Assembly (NCBI RefSeq): GCF_011764445.1
Contig: NZ_BLPG01000001.1
Location: 2,232,001-2,296,000, forward strand
Direction of reading: 5' to 3'
Length of the DNA: 64,000 nt
Source: Phytohabitans rumicis
GTDB taxonomy: Bacteria; Actinomycetota; Actinomycetes; Mycobacteriales; Micromonosporaceae
In this document: positions 36,652 to 46,482 of the stretch, piece after piece
Layout of the letters: the number at the start of each line of letters is the position of its first letter
How positions within the stretch are numbered: position 1 is the first letter of the stretch
Notes under the pieces: model-generated
Databases searched by the model: none
The model's input: only the letters and a program-made list of their open reading frames with translations
What the model was told of the DNA's origin: nothing
Translations under genes and position numbers: made by a program

Positions 36652-37372
36652 GGGAGAGAGGCAGGGTCGCGGGACAGGGGCGGGGTCGCGGGAGAGGGGC
36701 GGGGCGGCGCGGGAGGGGGCGGGAGGGGGCGGGGGCGGGAGGGCGGGGAGGGCGCGGGTGGAGGGGATGAGGAGGGCGTGTGGGGGCGAAGGTGGCTGGC
36801 TAGGGCGGTGCGGCGACGCCGGGATTCCGCGCCCAGCAACGCTTCCAGGCCCGCCGGGGTCAGAGCCGGCAGATCCACGCGTACGCCGCCGGCGACCGCG
36901 TCGACGAGCCGCCTCGGCGCGTTGCCCGGCCGGTACGCCACGGCGATGAGCGTCGGCGCCCCGGGCGGCTTGCGCACGAGGTGCTCGGTCAGGTCCAGCG
37001 ATGCCTGGTCGGCCCAGTGCGGGTCGTCCAGCAGCAGCACCAGGCCCGCTCCCCGTCCTCGCCCAGCACCCTTCGTACCCCGGAAGCACCGTGCGGCGGC
37101 AGCTCCAGCGCCTCGGCGTACACGCTGAGCGGGGACCTCCCGGTCGAACCGCGTCCCGCGGCCCCGCGGACCCGCAGTCCGGCCGCGGACGCCCGGCGCC
37201 CGAGCTCCACCAGCAGCCGGGTCTTGCCGAGGCCCGGTTCGCCGCACGCCTCGACCACGACCGAACGGCCTTCGCCCAGGGCGGCCAGCGCCCCGTCCAG
37301 CTGCCGGATCTGCTCGGCCCGCCCGACCAGCGCCGGAGCGTGTCGGGGCGCCTCCCACCACAGTGCTGACAC
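36573..37372 (-). pseudogene. Truncated LAL-type (ATP-binding LuxR) regulator
   Basis: The start (GTG at 37372) reads VSALWWEAPRHAPALVGRAE, then Walker A ACGEPGLGKTRLL and Walker B LVLLLDDPHWAD, the hallmark of large LAL/AAA regulators with the AAA_16 domain. A frame break occurs in the CCC run 37045-37047. After LEALLGAESR (about 36825) the family sequence stops and Pro/Arg-rich low complexity follows until copy A5. The remaining sensor repeats and the LuxR HTH, some 600 residues, are missing. It is therefore a remnant, cut at the point where repeat-associated sequence begins. Confidence 0.75.
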
Positions 37373-37443
37373 GCCGCCTCCCCAGACGCATCGTGGCCTG
37401 CCGACGTGGGGCATTCGGGTCTGCGACCCGCGCGGATGGGTCG

Positions 37444-38642
37444 CTATGAGCGCCGCAGTGTGAAGACCTGGTCCGGCCCGCCGTCGCAGGTGGTCTGGAT
37501 GAGCTGTACGCCGTCCTGCCGGCTGGCCTGGTAGACGCCGATGCAGAAGCTGCGGCCGGGCACCGAGCGCAGCCGATAGCCAGCCGCGGGCGTGGTCGCC
37601 GGCTCCAATGTGAACCGCTGGTCGGCGCGGCCCGCCTCGCAGCCCGCCCCGGCGAGCAGCAGGCCGTCTTCGGTGCCGCCGTAGTCCACTGTGGCGCACC
37701 CCAAGCCGTCCACCGGATGGTCCAGCTTGATGCGGTACGCCCCGCCAACCGGCTCCAGGATCGTCGGCGGCGAGACGCCGGCGCACGGATGCTGGCCGAG
37801 CACCGTACGTCCGGTGTCCTTGAACAGCTCCGGCCCCTCCCCACGCACATCCCGGTGTGGGCAAGGCGGATGACGTACCGGCCACTGAGGACGGTCGGCT
37901 TGGGTGCGGCGGTGGTGGCGGGCGGTGGCTTCGCGGCCTCCCGGCCGGGGACCGGAGTCGACGCGGCGCCGGGCGGTGCCGTCGTACCCGGTGTGGGGGC
38001 AGCCGCGGCGGTCGCGGGCGGTGCCGGTGCCGCGGCGCCCTCGCCGCTGTCACGCGATGACAACGCAGCCACCGCGGTCGTTGCCAGCGCGACCAACACC
38101 GCGAGCCCAATGCCGGCAAGCAGCCGCGCCCGCCGACCCATGCCCGTGCCGGCCTCGCGCTCGTCCGCCGGGGCCAGCAGGGACGGCCGGGGCGGTACGA
38201 CCAGGGTCGGCGGCTCCTCCCGGTTGAGGTGACGGCCGGCCGCCGCGACGTACTCGTGGTCGGCGCCCAGCGCCCCCGGGCCGAGCCGGGCGAGCAGGTC
38301 GTAGTTGCGCCGCGCCTCGTACGCGTTGCCCATCTCGTCGACGAGCCCAGCCAGGTCGTACGTCAGGGACAGCACCAGCGGATGCCCGTCGCCGTGGGTG
38401 CGAGCCCCCGCGGCCTGCGCCTCCTCCAGCACCCGCCGCGCGTCGCCCAACTCGCCGAGCGACCGGTGCACGGCGGCGAGGCGGCGCGCCGCGGTCAGGA
38501 CGGCGACGTGGTCCGGCCCGAGCGCCACGCCCGCCTCGTCGTGCGCGCCGGCCAGCAGGTCGCGGGCTCCCGGCAGGTCACCGGCCCCAGCCCGGGCATC
38601 GGCGGTCCGGACGGCGGCGGCGAGACGTTCGGCTGCGGACAC
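37444..38642 (-). CDS. TPR-transmembrane-lectin-like protein, one frameshift
   Basis: About 399 residues after correction. An intracellular N-terminal half has tetratricopeptide-like repeats (AVHRSLGELGDARRVLEEAQ, LSLTYDLAGLVDEMGNAYEA) ; a TM helix follows at about residues 170-190 (LLAGIGLAVLVALATTAVAA); a Pro/Ala/Thr-rich linker leads to an extracellular domain with three QxF-like units (DQRFTLEP, PDQVFTLRRS) and paired cysteines, resembling a ricin-type beta-trefoil. The frame breaks at the CCCC run 37839-37842. The GTG at 38642 is the likely start. A domain order of TPR inside, lectin outside suggests that it relays a wall-sugar signal. Confidence 0.65.
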
Positions 38643-38822
38643 CGTCGATATGCTGCCCGCTCCCGGCCCGCAACGCCAGCGCTGGCCGGCTCGGGGCGCC
38701 ATCCTTGCCTGACCCCGCCGCCCGCCGCCTCCCGCCCGCAGGACGGGCGCCTCCGCGCGGGCGCCAGCCCTCGCCGCGTCGCGCCCTCGCGGCCCCGCGC
38801 CCTCGCGGCCCCGCGCGGCCTC

Positions 38823-38924
38823 GCCGATCAAGGCTTCCCGCGTCGATCAAGGGCAAACGGTCGTGGATCGGAGATCAAAGCACGGCCATATGCCCTTGAT
38901 CGACGCGAAAGTCCTTGATCGACG
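38823..38924. repeat. Family A palindromic repeat, copy A6
   Basis: Complete nested form with outer arms on both sides (GATCAAGGCTTCCCG on the left, AAGTCCTTGATCGACG on the right). Confidence 0.9.
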
Positions 38925-39093
38925 ACCGCCCGGTGACGGCCGCCCGTGCGGCGGCCGCGCGGCCGCCGCACGAACCGGTTCGCGGCGGCGGCAGCGGCCA
39001 CGAACGGCGAGCGACGGCGGCGAGAGGGCGGCGGCCGCAGACGGTGCAGGAGCCGCGGACGGAGCAGGGGCCGCAGACGGCCGCCGCACCCCC

Positions 39094-39179
39094 GCGTCGA
39101 TCAAGGAATTCTGCGTCGATCAAGGGCAAAGGGTCGTGGTTTGGAGATCAAAGCACGACCATATGCCCTTGATCGACGG
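39094..39179. repeat. Family A palindromic repeat, copy A7
   Basis: Outer arm on the left, changed to GATCAAGGAATTCTG; the loop is GTTTGGAGATCAAAG. It lies 81 bases from the end of the DUF2332 gene. Confidence 0.9.
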
Positions 39180-39260
39180 CAAGGAGGCGGCGCGGAGGGC
39201 GCACGGAGGCGGCACGGAGGAGGGCGGCGGAGGGCGGCGGAGGGGGCGGAGGGGGCGGGG

Positions 39261-40193
39261 TTAGGGGAACCAGGTGAGTTGCTGGCCGTGGGACCTGGTC
39301 CAGGCGAGCGGAGTGCCGTCCAGGGCCAGCACGTTGTACAGGCCCTCGTCCGGTGACTCGGGCAGGGCGGCGTAGGGCAGCACCTCCGCGTTCTCGTTCG
39401 CGATCCAGTGCCCCGGCAGACCGGCCACCACCTCGGCGAACGCCTTCCGCCGTGGCGCCGGCACCTGGTACAGCACCGACGTGTGGAACACCACCAGCGT
39501 CGCGCCGGCGGGGGCCCGCGCGGCCAGCGCCGGCAGGTCGTCCACCAGGTCGCCGCGGACCAGCAGCGGCGGGTCGGCCGCCGCGATGGCCGCCGCCGCC
39601 CGCAGCCGCGCCCGCCGGTGTGCGTGCTCCGGCCAGATCAGCGCGTCCAACCACGCGACGTCCGCGGGGTCGGCCACGTCGAGCGGGTTCAGGTCCAGTC
39701 CGGCCCGCCACACCACATCTGGTACGCCGTCCGGCGGCACCCGCCCGACCGAGAGGCAGTCCAGGAGCGGCTCGCCGGTGCCGACCATATGGTCGCCATA
39801 GCGGTAGGCGTACCGGTCGGGGTAGAGGCAGAGCCCGGCGGAGGCCCCGACCTCCAGCAATGCCAGCGGCTGCGGGAGCGCGGCGAGCAGCGGTAGCAGC
39901 GCGGCGCACCGGCCGGCCTCGTTCGTCTGGGTGGCCCGCACGCGCATCTGCGCCGCTATCGCCGGCCAGTTCGCCACGGTGTGGTCGTGGAACGCCACCG
40001 GGTCGTCGACCGGCCCGCCGAGCAGTCGTACCACGCCGAAGAGGAGGTTGGGCTGCCGCTTGTCCGGCGGGAGCGTGCCGACCAGCGCGAGCACCTCGTC
40101 GTCGCGGGAGACCGCGAGCGCGAGCCGCTCGTACGCCGGTGACACGCCCCGGGCCTCCCGCACGGCGAACTCGACGTACGCCGCACCCGTCAC
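39261..40193 (-). CDS. DUF2332 family protein
   Basis: A 310-residue protein matching DUF2332, common in actinobacteria: NEAGRCAALLPLLAALP, LLEVGASAGLCLYPDRYAYR, a Rossmann-like GxSxG strand turn similar to methyltransferases, and VVFHTSVLYQVP near the end. The fold suggests an SAM-dependent methyltransferase relative, but the activity is not established. It starts with GTG overlapping the stop of the secreted subtilase (GTGA), although no functional link between the two is evident. Confidence 0.85.
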   Translation of the reverse strand: MTGAAYVEFAVREARGVSPAYERLALAVSRDDEVLALVGTLPPDKRQPNLLFGVVRLLGGPVDDPVAFHDHTVANWPAIAAQMRVRATQTNEAGRCAALLPLLAALPQPLALLEVGASAGLCLYPDRYAYRYGDHMVGTGEPLLDCLSVGRVPPDGVPDVVWRAGLDLNPLDVADPADVAWLDALIWPEHAHRRARLRAAAAIAAADPPLLVRGDLVDDLPALAARAPAGATLVVFHTSVLYQVPAPRRKAFAEVVAGLPGHWIANENAEVLPYAALPESPDEGLYNVLALDGTPLAWTRSHGQQLTWFP

Positions 40194-43100
40194 AAGGCGT
40201 ACGCCTCGGGGAGGGTTTGCTGGACCATGTTGCCGGCCCGGTCCCACGCCTCCACCTTCAGGCTCACCTTGCCGGACGCCGGGTTCCACACCGACACACG
40301 GTAGGTGCCGCCGTCCGCGCGTACCAGGGCCGGCACCCAGTGCTTGCCGCCGTCGGTGGACGTCCAGGCCCGCAGGCCGGCGAGCTTCGCCGCCGTGCCG
40401 GGCGCGCCGCTCTGCGCGGTGACCGTGAAGGTGTACGGCCGGGCCGCGGGCGCGGTGTCGCCGGGTGCGAGCCCCAACTGGTAGTTGAGGAAGATGAGCG
40501 GTTGCCAGGCGCACGGGGTGGTGTCGCCGTACAGCAGCTCGTCGATGCACCAGTACGGCTGGGCCACGCCGTCGGTGGTCGGGGCGGCGGAGCGGAACGT
40601 CCAGGTGGTGTTGACCGTCCTGGCGAAGCTCTGCTGCGCCCACCCGGTGGTGTAGCTGTCGGTCAGGCGGTACGTGGCCGCGCCGGCCGGCAGCTGGTAG
40701 TAGGTAAGGCCGGCGGCATCCTGCTGAGGGGTAGCTCGGTGCCGCCGGAGTACAGGTGGACCTCTTCGGTGGGGCCGTCCTCCTGGACGGTGTGGCTCGG
40801 GTCGCCGCGCCCGGCGTACTGGCCGACGCCGAGCGGGGCGAGCGTGCGGACCCGCAGGATGTCGCCCTGGCGGCAGCCGTCGCACGGGAAGAACACCGCC
40901 GCGCCGTCCGGGGTCTGCGGGCCGACCTGCGCGTTCACGGGCAGGTTCGGCTCGTTCCACTCTTCCCGGCCGGTGGTGGGCTTGGCGAAGCCGCGGTAGG
41001 CATGCTCGACGCGCACGCTGGACCCGGCGCTGAACAGGAACTGCCGCCACCACAACACGTCCGAGCCGGTGGTGCTGTAGTACTCGGTCCGCCGGCCGTG
41101 CGCGGGGAAGCTGTGTCCTACCTGGATGCTGTAGAGCTGGCCGGGCAGGAACGCGAAGCTCACCTCGTTGCCGTCGTCGGCCGGGCCCCACGGGCCGGTC
41201 GGCGCCGGGGTCTGCGCGTGGTACGTCGTCTCCAGCCGGGTCAGGTCGCGCTCGCGCGGGCGGAACGTCATGGAAGCCGGGATCCGGCCCCGCTCGAAGT
41301 GGACCATCTTGTACTCGTACGGCGTGGTGATCTGTGCCTCGATGTCGACGGTGGGGCGGGTGGCGCCGGCGAGGACGGCCGCGACCCGCGCGCTCTCCTT
41401 GAGGTCGAGGTACAGCAACGGGATCGGGATGCCGACCCGGTCGCTCAGGTTCAACAGGCTCGAGATCTGCGCGTCGGCGAGCACGCCGGCCGCCTTCGCC
41501 TTCACCGCGAGTTCCACTGTGGAGTTGATGTCGGTCGAGCCGCGTACGAAGACGAGCGCGCCCGCGGCGTCCCGGCCGGCCTTCAGGTCGGCCTCGGTCA
41601 CGATCCGCAGTCGCCGGTCGGTGGCGAACTTCGGCCGGTACCCGCTGTTCTCCATCGTGTAGAGGGGGCGGATCGTCACCCGGCCGCGCCCGTTGACGGT
41701 GACCGTGGCCTGGGGTGCGGTCTGGATCTCGTTGGCGCCGAGCGCGAACGCCCCGACGGTGACGGCCGGGCTGGGGAACACCCACACGTGTCCGACCGCG
41801 ACCGTCCAGAAGCTGCCGAGGAAGAACCCGTAGTAGTGCTGGCCGCTGGCGACCACGCGCTGCCAGGTGAGGTTGACGTTGACGGCGGTGGACGGCTTGG
41901 GCGTCTCGAAGCGGATCGGCACCGCGTCGTCCATGTCGAGCGTGATGGTCATGTCGCCGGTCAGCGACACTTCGGGCCGGGTGAGGAACACCGTGTGGTT
42001 CCGTCCGGTGGTCAGGTCGCGCCAGGAGACCTGCCCCTCGAACTGGTACACGCCGCCCTCGGCCAGCCGGATCTTGGACTCGTACGTGTTGGCCGCGCCG
42101 TCCACCGGACGCCAGTTGTACGTGCTGGTGTTCATCGGCTCCATGGCCAGTTCCGGCACGGTGTCGTTGACCCGCAGCGTGCTGATCGGCGAGAACGCAC
42201 CCGGGAAGAGGTACCGTTCGGCCCCTCCGACGAGCCGGATCGTGAGCGTGGCCTGCTTCACCTGTGCCTGGAAGCCGATCGGCACGATGATCTGGTCGCC
42301 GGCGGCGCTGGCGGCGACCAGACGTCCATAGTGGAGACCCCTGCCGGCGTTGGTCGGGTCGAGGGTCAACCGCACGCTGGCCGTCCCGCCCGCTGGCACG
42401 CGTACCCCGGATTGGTCAACGGCCACGACCCCGGCGGGCGCCGGGCGTCCGTCCGGACCGGACATCGTCGCGGTCAGCGACAGCTCGACGTCGGCCGGGC
42501 CGGCGTTCCGGTACGTGATGGTCTTCGTCAGCGTCTCGCCGGTGGGCGGGTAGGTGAACGACCCGGACACTGAGGCGGTGTCCACATAGACCTGCTGGCG
42601 GATCGCGCGGGCGATGTCGACCCGGCCGGCGCCCTCGTGGTACGCCGGGCCGCCGGTGTTCTTCGCACTGCCGATGAGCGCGTTCTTGAGCTGACCGGAC
42701 GTCCACTCTGGATGCTGCTGGACGAGCACGGCAGCAGCGGCGGCGACGTGCGGGGTGGCCATCGAGGTGCCGGAGGCCGCGGTGTAGCTGTCGTTCACCG
42801 GGGCGCCCATCGAGGTGCCGGCGGCCCGGGCCGCGATGGTCCGCACGCCCGGCGCGGTGATCTCCGGCTTGATGGCGTAGTCGCCCACCCGCGGCCCGCG
42901 GCTGGAGAAGTCGGCGAGCTTGTCGGCGGAGTCCACCGCGCCGACGGTGAGCGCGGCGGTCGCCGCCCCGGCTGGGACACCGTCAGGGGTCGGGGCCGGC
43001 GTTGCCGGCGGCGATGACGAAGAGGGTGCCGTACTGGGCGGTGAGGTCGTTGACGGCCTGGCTGACCGGGTCGGTGCCGTCGGACGGTGCACCGCCGAGG

Positions 43101-44097
43101 CTCATGCTGACCACCTTGACCTGCGTGGCCTGCCACTGCATCGCGGCGATGACGGCCGAGTCGGTGCCGTTGCCCGAGTCGTCCAGGGCCTTGGCGATGC
43201 TCAGCTTGGCGTTCGGCGTAACGCCCTTGTACTTGCCGGCGGACGCGGCGCCGCTGCCGGCGATGATGGAGGCCACGTGGGTGCCGTGCCCGTGCCGGTC
43301 GGTCACGTCCTCCGGCGCGTCGCCGCCGGGCTGGCCGGCCTCGACGAAGTTCCGCGCGACGGCCACCTTGCCGCTCAGGTCCGGGTGGGTGGCGTCGATG
43401 CCGGTGTCGATGATGCCGACGGTGACGCCGGTGCCGTCCAGCCCCGCCGCCCACGCGGCCGGGGCGCCGATCTGCGCGGCGCTGACGTCGTCGGACGCCG
43501 TCACCTTGCCGTCCAGCCAGACCTTGCGGAGCCCGGTTCCACCCTGGACGCCGCCCCAGAAGTCCTCCGCCGTGTCCTTGCTGACCCGCACGGCGGCACC
43601 GTTCACGCTCGGCAGTGCCGTCGAGGAGCGCGCGCTGGGCAGGGCCCGGGCGCTGCGGGCCAGCGACTGGGCCGAGGACTCCTGCTGGTACTGCACGATG
43701 ACCGGCAGGTCGGCGGTCTTGTCGTTGCCGTACCCGTTGTCGGCCAGGTACGCGACGTCGAAGAGGCGCTTGTCCAGCAGCCCGGTCGCCACGGAGCGCT
43801 CGGCGTCGCTGGGCAGCAGGTAGTAGCCGTCGTCCTCGGCGTACCCGCGGAAGGTGACGGCGTCGCGCCCGGTGCCGGGGTGACGGTCGCGCTCGCCCGG
43901 CCGGAACGGTCGACGGCGTACCGGACGGTGTCGCCGGTGATCAGCGTGACGGTGGCGGTCGTGCCGCCGCCGAGGCCGCTGGAATCGGTCCGCGGCGGCG
44001 CCGCGGGCGCCGCCGACGCCGGTTGCCCGGGTACGACGGCCATCGCAATTACCAGAACCGATGTGACGAACCAAGAACGCCGAGGTGAGGGGGTCAC
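40190..44097 (-). CDS. Large secreted S8 (subtilisin-like) serine protease, three frameshifts
   Basis: About 1,300 residues. A signal peptide (SWFVTSVLVIAMAVVPGQPA) precedes a propeptide region. The S8 domain has the triad in VGIIDTGIDATHPD, RHGHGTHVASI and ASGTSMATPHVA, with the oxyanion Asn in AAGNAGPD. Long beta-rich domains follow, including a PA-like segment (GALVFVRGSTDINSTVELAV) and a C-terminal Ig-like domain (WDRAGNMVQQTLPEAYAL). Frame breaks are at GGGG 43877-43880 (one base short), GGGG 42986-42989 (one base too many, as removal gives the family motif GNAGPDPDGVPAG) and GGGG 40738-40741 (one short). It should be exported and cleaved into a mature protease. Confidence 0.85.
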
Positions 44098-44187
44098 GAA
44101 GTCGAGTGAAAGGCTTCAAGGTCATCTCCGTCTAGACTCCGGGGTGGCCGGAAAGGGCGGGTGCCCAATCTGGACAGGGGAGGGTCC

Positions 44188-45147
44188 GTGCTCGAGGCGG
44201 TAGGCGTCGATGCCTTCGAGGAGCGGGTGTACCGCGCGCTGCTGGGCCTGCCGGACTCGTCCGCGGCCGACCTCGCGGCGGCGCTGCGGGAGCCGGCGCG
44301 CAAGGTGAGCCGGGCGCTGGCCCGCCTCGAAGGGCTGGGCCTGGTGCGCCGACCGGAAGGGCGGCGCTTCGCCCCGGTGTCGCCGGAGGCCGCGATCGGC
44401 ATGCTGGTCAACCAGCGCCGGGCCGAGTTGGACGAGGTGCGCGGCGCGGCGGCCGAGTTCGTCGACGCGTTTCGGCTGCGCGACCTCCGCAACCACGCCA
44501 CCCACCCGGTCGAGGTGGTGTCCGGCCTGGACGAGGTGCGCCGGTTCAGCGTCGGCCTGCAGCACAACCCGGAGAAGTCGGTCCTGTCCTTCGACAAGCC
44601 GCCGTACGCCACGCCGCCGGCCGGGTACGACGAGGTGGCGGCGGAGCGGCCGCTGCTCGAACGCGGCGTCGAGATGCGCATCATCTACGAGCGCCCGGCG
44701 CTCCAACTGCCCGGGCGGCTCGCCAGCGTCACCGAGCTGGTCCGGCTCGGCGAGAAGGCCCGGACCCTGCCCACGCTCCCGCTGAAGCTGTACATCTACG
44801 ACCGCCGGCTCGCCATCATCCCGCTCTCCGGCAGCCATGTCAGCGAGGCGATCGCGGTCGTGCACCCCTCGGCCCTGCTGGACGCCTTGATCGCGCTGTT
44901 CGAGGCGTACTGGGAACGGGCGACGCCGATCGGCGCGGTGCCGGCGCGGGCCACGGACGGCCTCAGCTCGCAGGAGGCCCGGGTCCTGACCATGCTCGGC
45001 GCGGGCCTGAGCGACCAGGCCATCGCCCGCCAGCTGGGGGTGAGCCTGCGCACCGCGCGGCGCCGGATCACCGCGGTGATGGAGCAGGTGCACGCCCAGA
45101 CCCGCTTCCAGGCCGGCGCGGCAGCTGCCCACCGCGGCTGGATCTGA
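44188..45147 (+). CDS. TrmB-like/LuxR-type double helix-turn-helix regulator
   Basis: About 319 residues with two DNA-binding regions: an N-terminal TrmB-like winged helix (FEERVYRALLGLPDSSAADL, REPARKVSRALARLEGLGLV) and a C-terminal LuxR HTH (SSQEARVLTMLGAGLSDQAI, ARQLGVSLRTARRRITAVM). The middle region may bind a ligand (LKLYIYDRRLAIIPLSGSHV). The GTG at 44188 is preferred because AGGGGAGGG lies five bases upstream; a GTG at 44161 is also open. It is divergent from the secreted subtilase across 90 bases. This arrangement is frequent in actinomycetes and suggests that it controls the protease gene. Confidence 0.85.
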   Translation: MLEAVGVDAFEERVYRALLGLPDSSAADLAAALREPARKVSRALARLEGLGLVRRPEGRRFAPVSPEAAIGMLVNQRRAELDEVRGAAAEFVDAFRLRDLRNHATHPVEVVSGLDEVRRFSVGLQHNPEKSVLSFDKPPYATPPAGYDEVAAERPLLERGVEMRIIYERPALQLPGRLASVTELVRLGEKARTLPTLPLKLYIYDRRLAIIPLSGSHVSEAIAVVHPSALLDALIALFEAYWERATPIGAVPARATDGLSSQEARVLTMLGAGLSDQAIARQLGVSLRTARRRITAVMEQVHAQTRFQAGAAAAHRGWI

Positions 45148-45159
45148 CGTGTAACCTCA

Positions 45160-45180
45160 TCCATATTTCTCTATGGATGG
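45160..45180. promoter_or_regulatory. Inverted repeat upstream of the SGNH hydrolase
   Basis: ATCCATA and TATGGAT pair around TTTCTC just upstream of the GGGGAGG ribosome site. It could be an operator or a short hairpin affecting translation. Confidence 0.45.
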
Positions 45181-45189
45181 GGAGGTCCG

Positions 45190-46422
45190 ATGAGGCGACT
45201 GAGGGGCGTCGCGGCGGCCGCGACGATCGCGCTCGCCACGGTGATGGCGGCGACGAGCGCGTCGGCCGGCCCGGCCGGCGGGCACTGGGTGGCGAGTTGG
45301 GCCGCGAGCCCGGTCGCCGGCAGCGAGATCCCGTGGATGCCCACCTGCCCGGCCGGGCAGGGCCTGGCCGACCAGACCGTGCGCAACGTGGTCTTCCTGT
45401 CCGCGGGCGGCAGCGGCGTCCGCGTCCGCGTCACCAACACATTTGGTACGCGGGCGGTCCGCATCGGCGGCGCATCCGTGGCCGTGCAGGGCGCCGACGC
45501 GGCGGCGGTGCCGGGGACGGTGCGGCGCCTGACGTTCGGCGGTCGGCCGGACGTGACGCTGGTGGCCGGCGGGCGGGCGCTCAGCGACCCGGTCAACCTC
45601 ACCGTCGCCGCGCTGTCGACGCTGCTGGTGAGCGTGTACGTGCCGGAGGCGACCGGCCCGCTGACCAACCATCCGTTCACCGCGCAGGGCAACTTCCTGG
45701 CCACCGGCGACAAGTCCCTGTCCGCCACCGGCGACGGCTACGGGTCCAACCCGTGCTGGATGCTGATCGACGGCGTGGACGTGCGCGCGCAGGCCCGCGT
45801 CGAGGGGTCGGTCGTCGCGCTCGGCGACTCCATCACCGACACCTCCGCCACGACCGGCAACGCAAACCGCCGGTGGCCGGACTTCCTCGCCCGCCGGCTG
45901 AACGCCAAGCCGGGCGTCACCCGCTCGGTCGTCAACGCCGGGCTCGGCGGCAACCGGGTGCTCGCACCGCGCGACGGCGAGCCGTACTGGGGCGTGCCCG
46001 CGCTCGCCCGGCTGGAGCGGGACGTGTTCACGCAGACCGGGGTCCGCGCGGTCATCCTGATGGAGGGCGTGAACGACATCGGGTACAGCGCCGGCGCCGA
46101 CGAGATCATCGCGGGGTTCCAGCAGATCATCGCGCAGGCGCACGCCCAGGGGCTGCCCATCTTCGGGGGCACCATCACACCGTTCGGCGGCTCGTTCATC
46201 GAGACGCCGGAGCGGCTGGCCACCTGGCGCGCGGTGAACGCGTGGGTGCGCACGAGCGGCGAGTTCGACGGGGTCGTCGACTTCGCGCGCGCCGTCGCCG
46301 CGCCGGACAACCCGGAGGCGCTCGCCCCGGCGTACGACAGCGGCGACCACCTGCACCCCAACGACGCCGGCTGCGAGGCGATGGCGAACGCCGTCAACCT
46401 CCCCGCGCTGCTGCGCCGCTGA
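45190..46422 (+). CDS. Secreted SGNH/GDSL-type hydrolase
   Basis: A 410-residue exported esterase. Signal peptide: MRRLRGVAAAATIALATVMA with cleavage near SASA. After a 200-residue N-terminal beta domain come the SGNH blocks: Ser in VVALGDSITDT, Gly in NAGLGGNRVL, Asn in MEGVNDIGYS and the Asp/His pair in YDSGDHLHPND. Targets of this type are acyl esters of sugars or lipids. The ATG at 45190 follows GGGGAGG by seven bases. Its end is followed at once by a bidirectional terminator shared with icmF. Confidence 0.9.
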   Translation: MRRLRGVAAAATIALATVMAATSASAGPAGGHWVASWAASPVAGSEIPWMPTCPAGQGLADQTVRNVVFLSAGGSGVRVRVTNTFGTRAVRIGGASVAVQGADAAAVPGTVRRLTFGGRPDVTLVAGGRALSDPVNLTVAALSTLLVSVYVPEATGPLTNHPFTAQGNFLATGDKSLSATGDGYGSNPCWMLIDGVDVRAQARVEGSVVALGDSITDTSATTGNANRRWPDFLARRLNAKPGVTRSVVNAGLGGNRVLAPRDGEPYWGVPALARLERDVFTQTGVRAVILMEGVNDIGYSAGADEIIAGFQQIIAQAHAQGLPIFGGTITPFGGSFIETPERLATWRAVNAWVRTSGEFDGVVDFARAVAAPDNPEALAPAYDSGDHLHPNDAGCEAMANAVNLPALLRR

Positions 46423-46424
46423 AC

Positions 46425-46480
46425 TGCAAGGAAGGGCACCTTGTTATGCAAAAAGCGATAACAAGGTGCCCTTCCTTGCA
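46425..46480. terminator. Bidirectional terminator between the SGNH hydrolase and icmF
   Basis: Two perfectly complementary 23-base arms (46425-46447 and 46458-46480, with the core GGAAGGGCACCTTGTTAT) flank the loop GCAAAAAGCG. It lies between two convergent genes and needs no U-run to be effective in actinomycetes. Confidence 0.85.
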
Positions 46481-46482
46481 CC

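Larger units (their letters stand above)
38643..39260. other. Gene-free stretch with two family A repeats
   Basis: Copies A6 and A7 are set in low-complexity sequence made of GCGGCGG, GAGGGCGGCGGAGG and similar words. Several open frames cross it, but their composition and their ends in the repeats argue against real genes. Confidence 0.75.

Noticed and set aside
38643-39260. Several open frames ending in QSTTICP or similar
   Set aside because: They consist of low-complexity codons and repeat-derived ends, have no ribosome site and are open on both strands.
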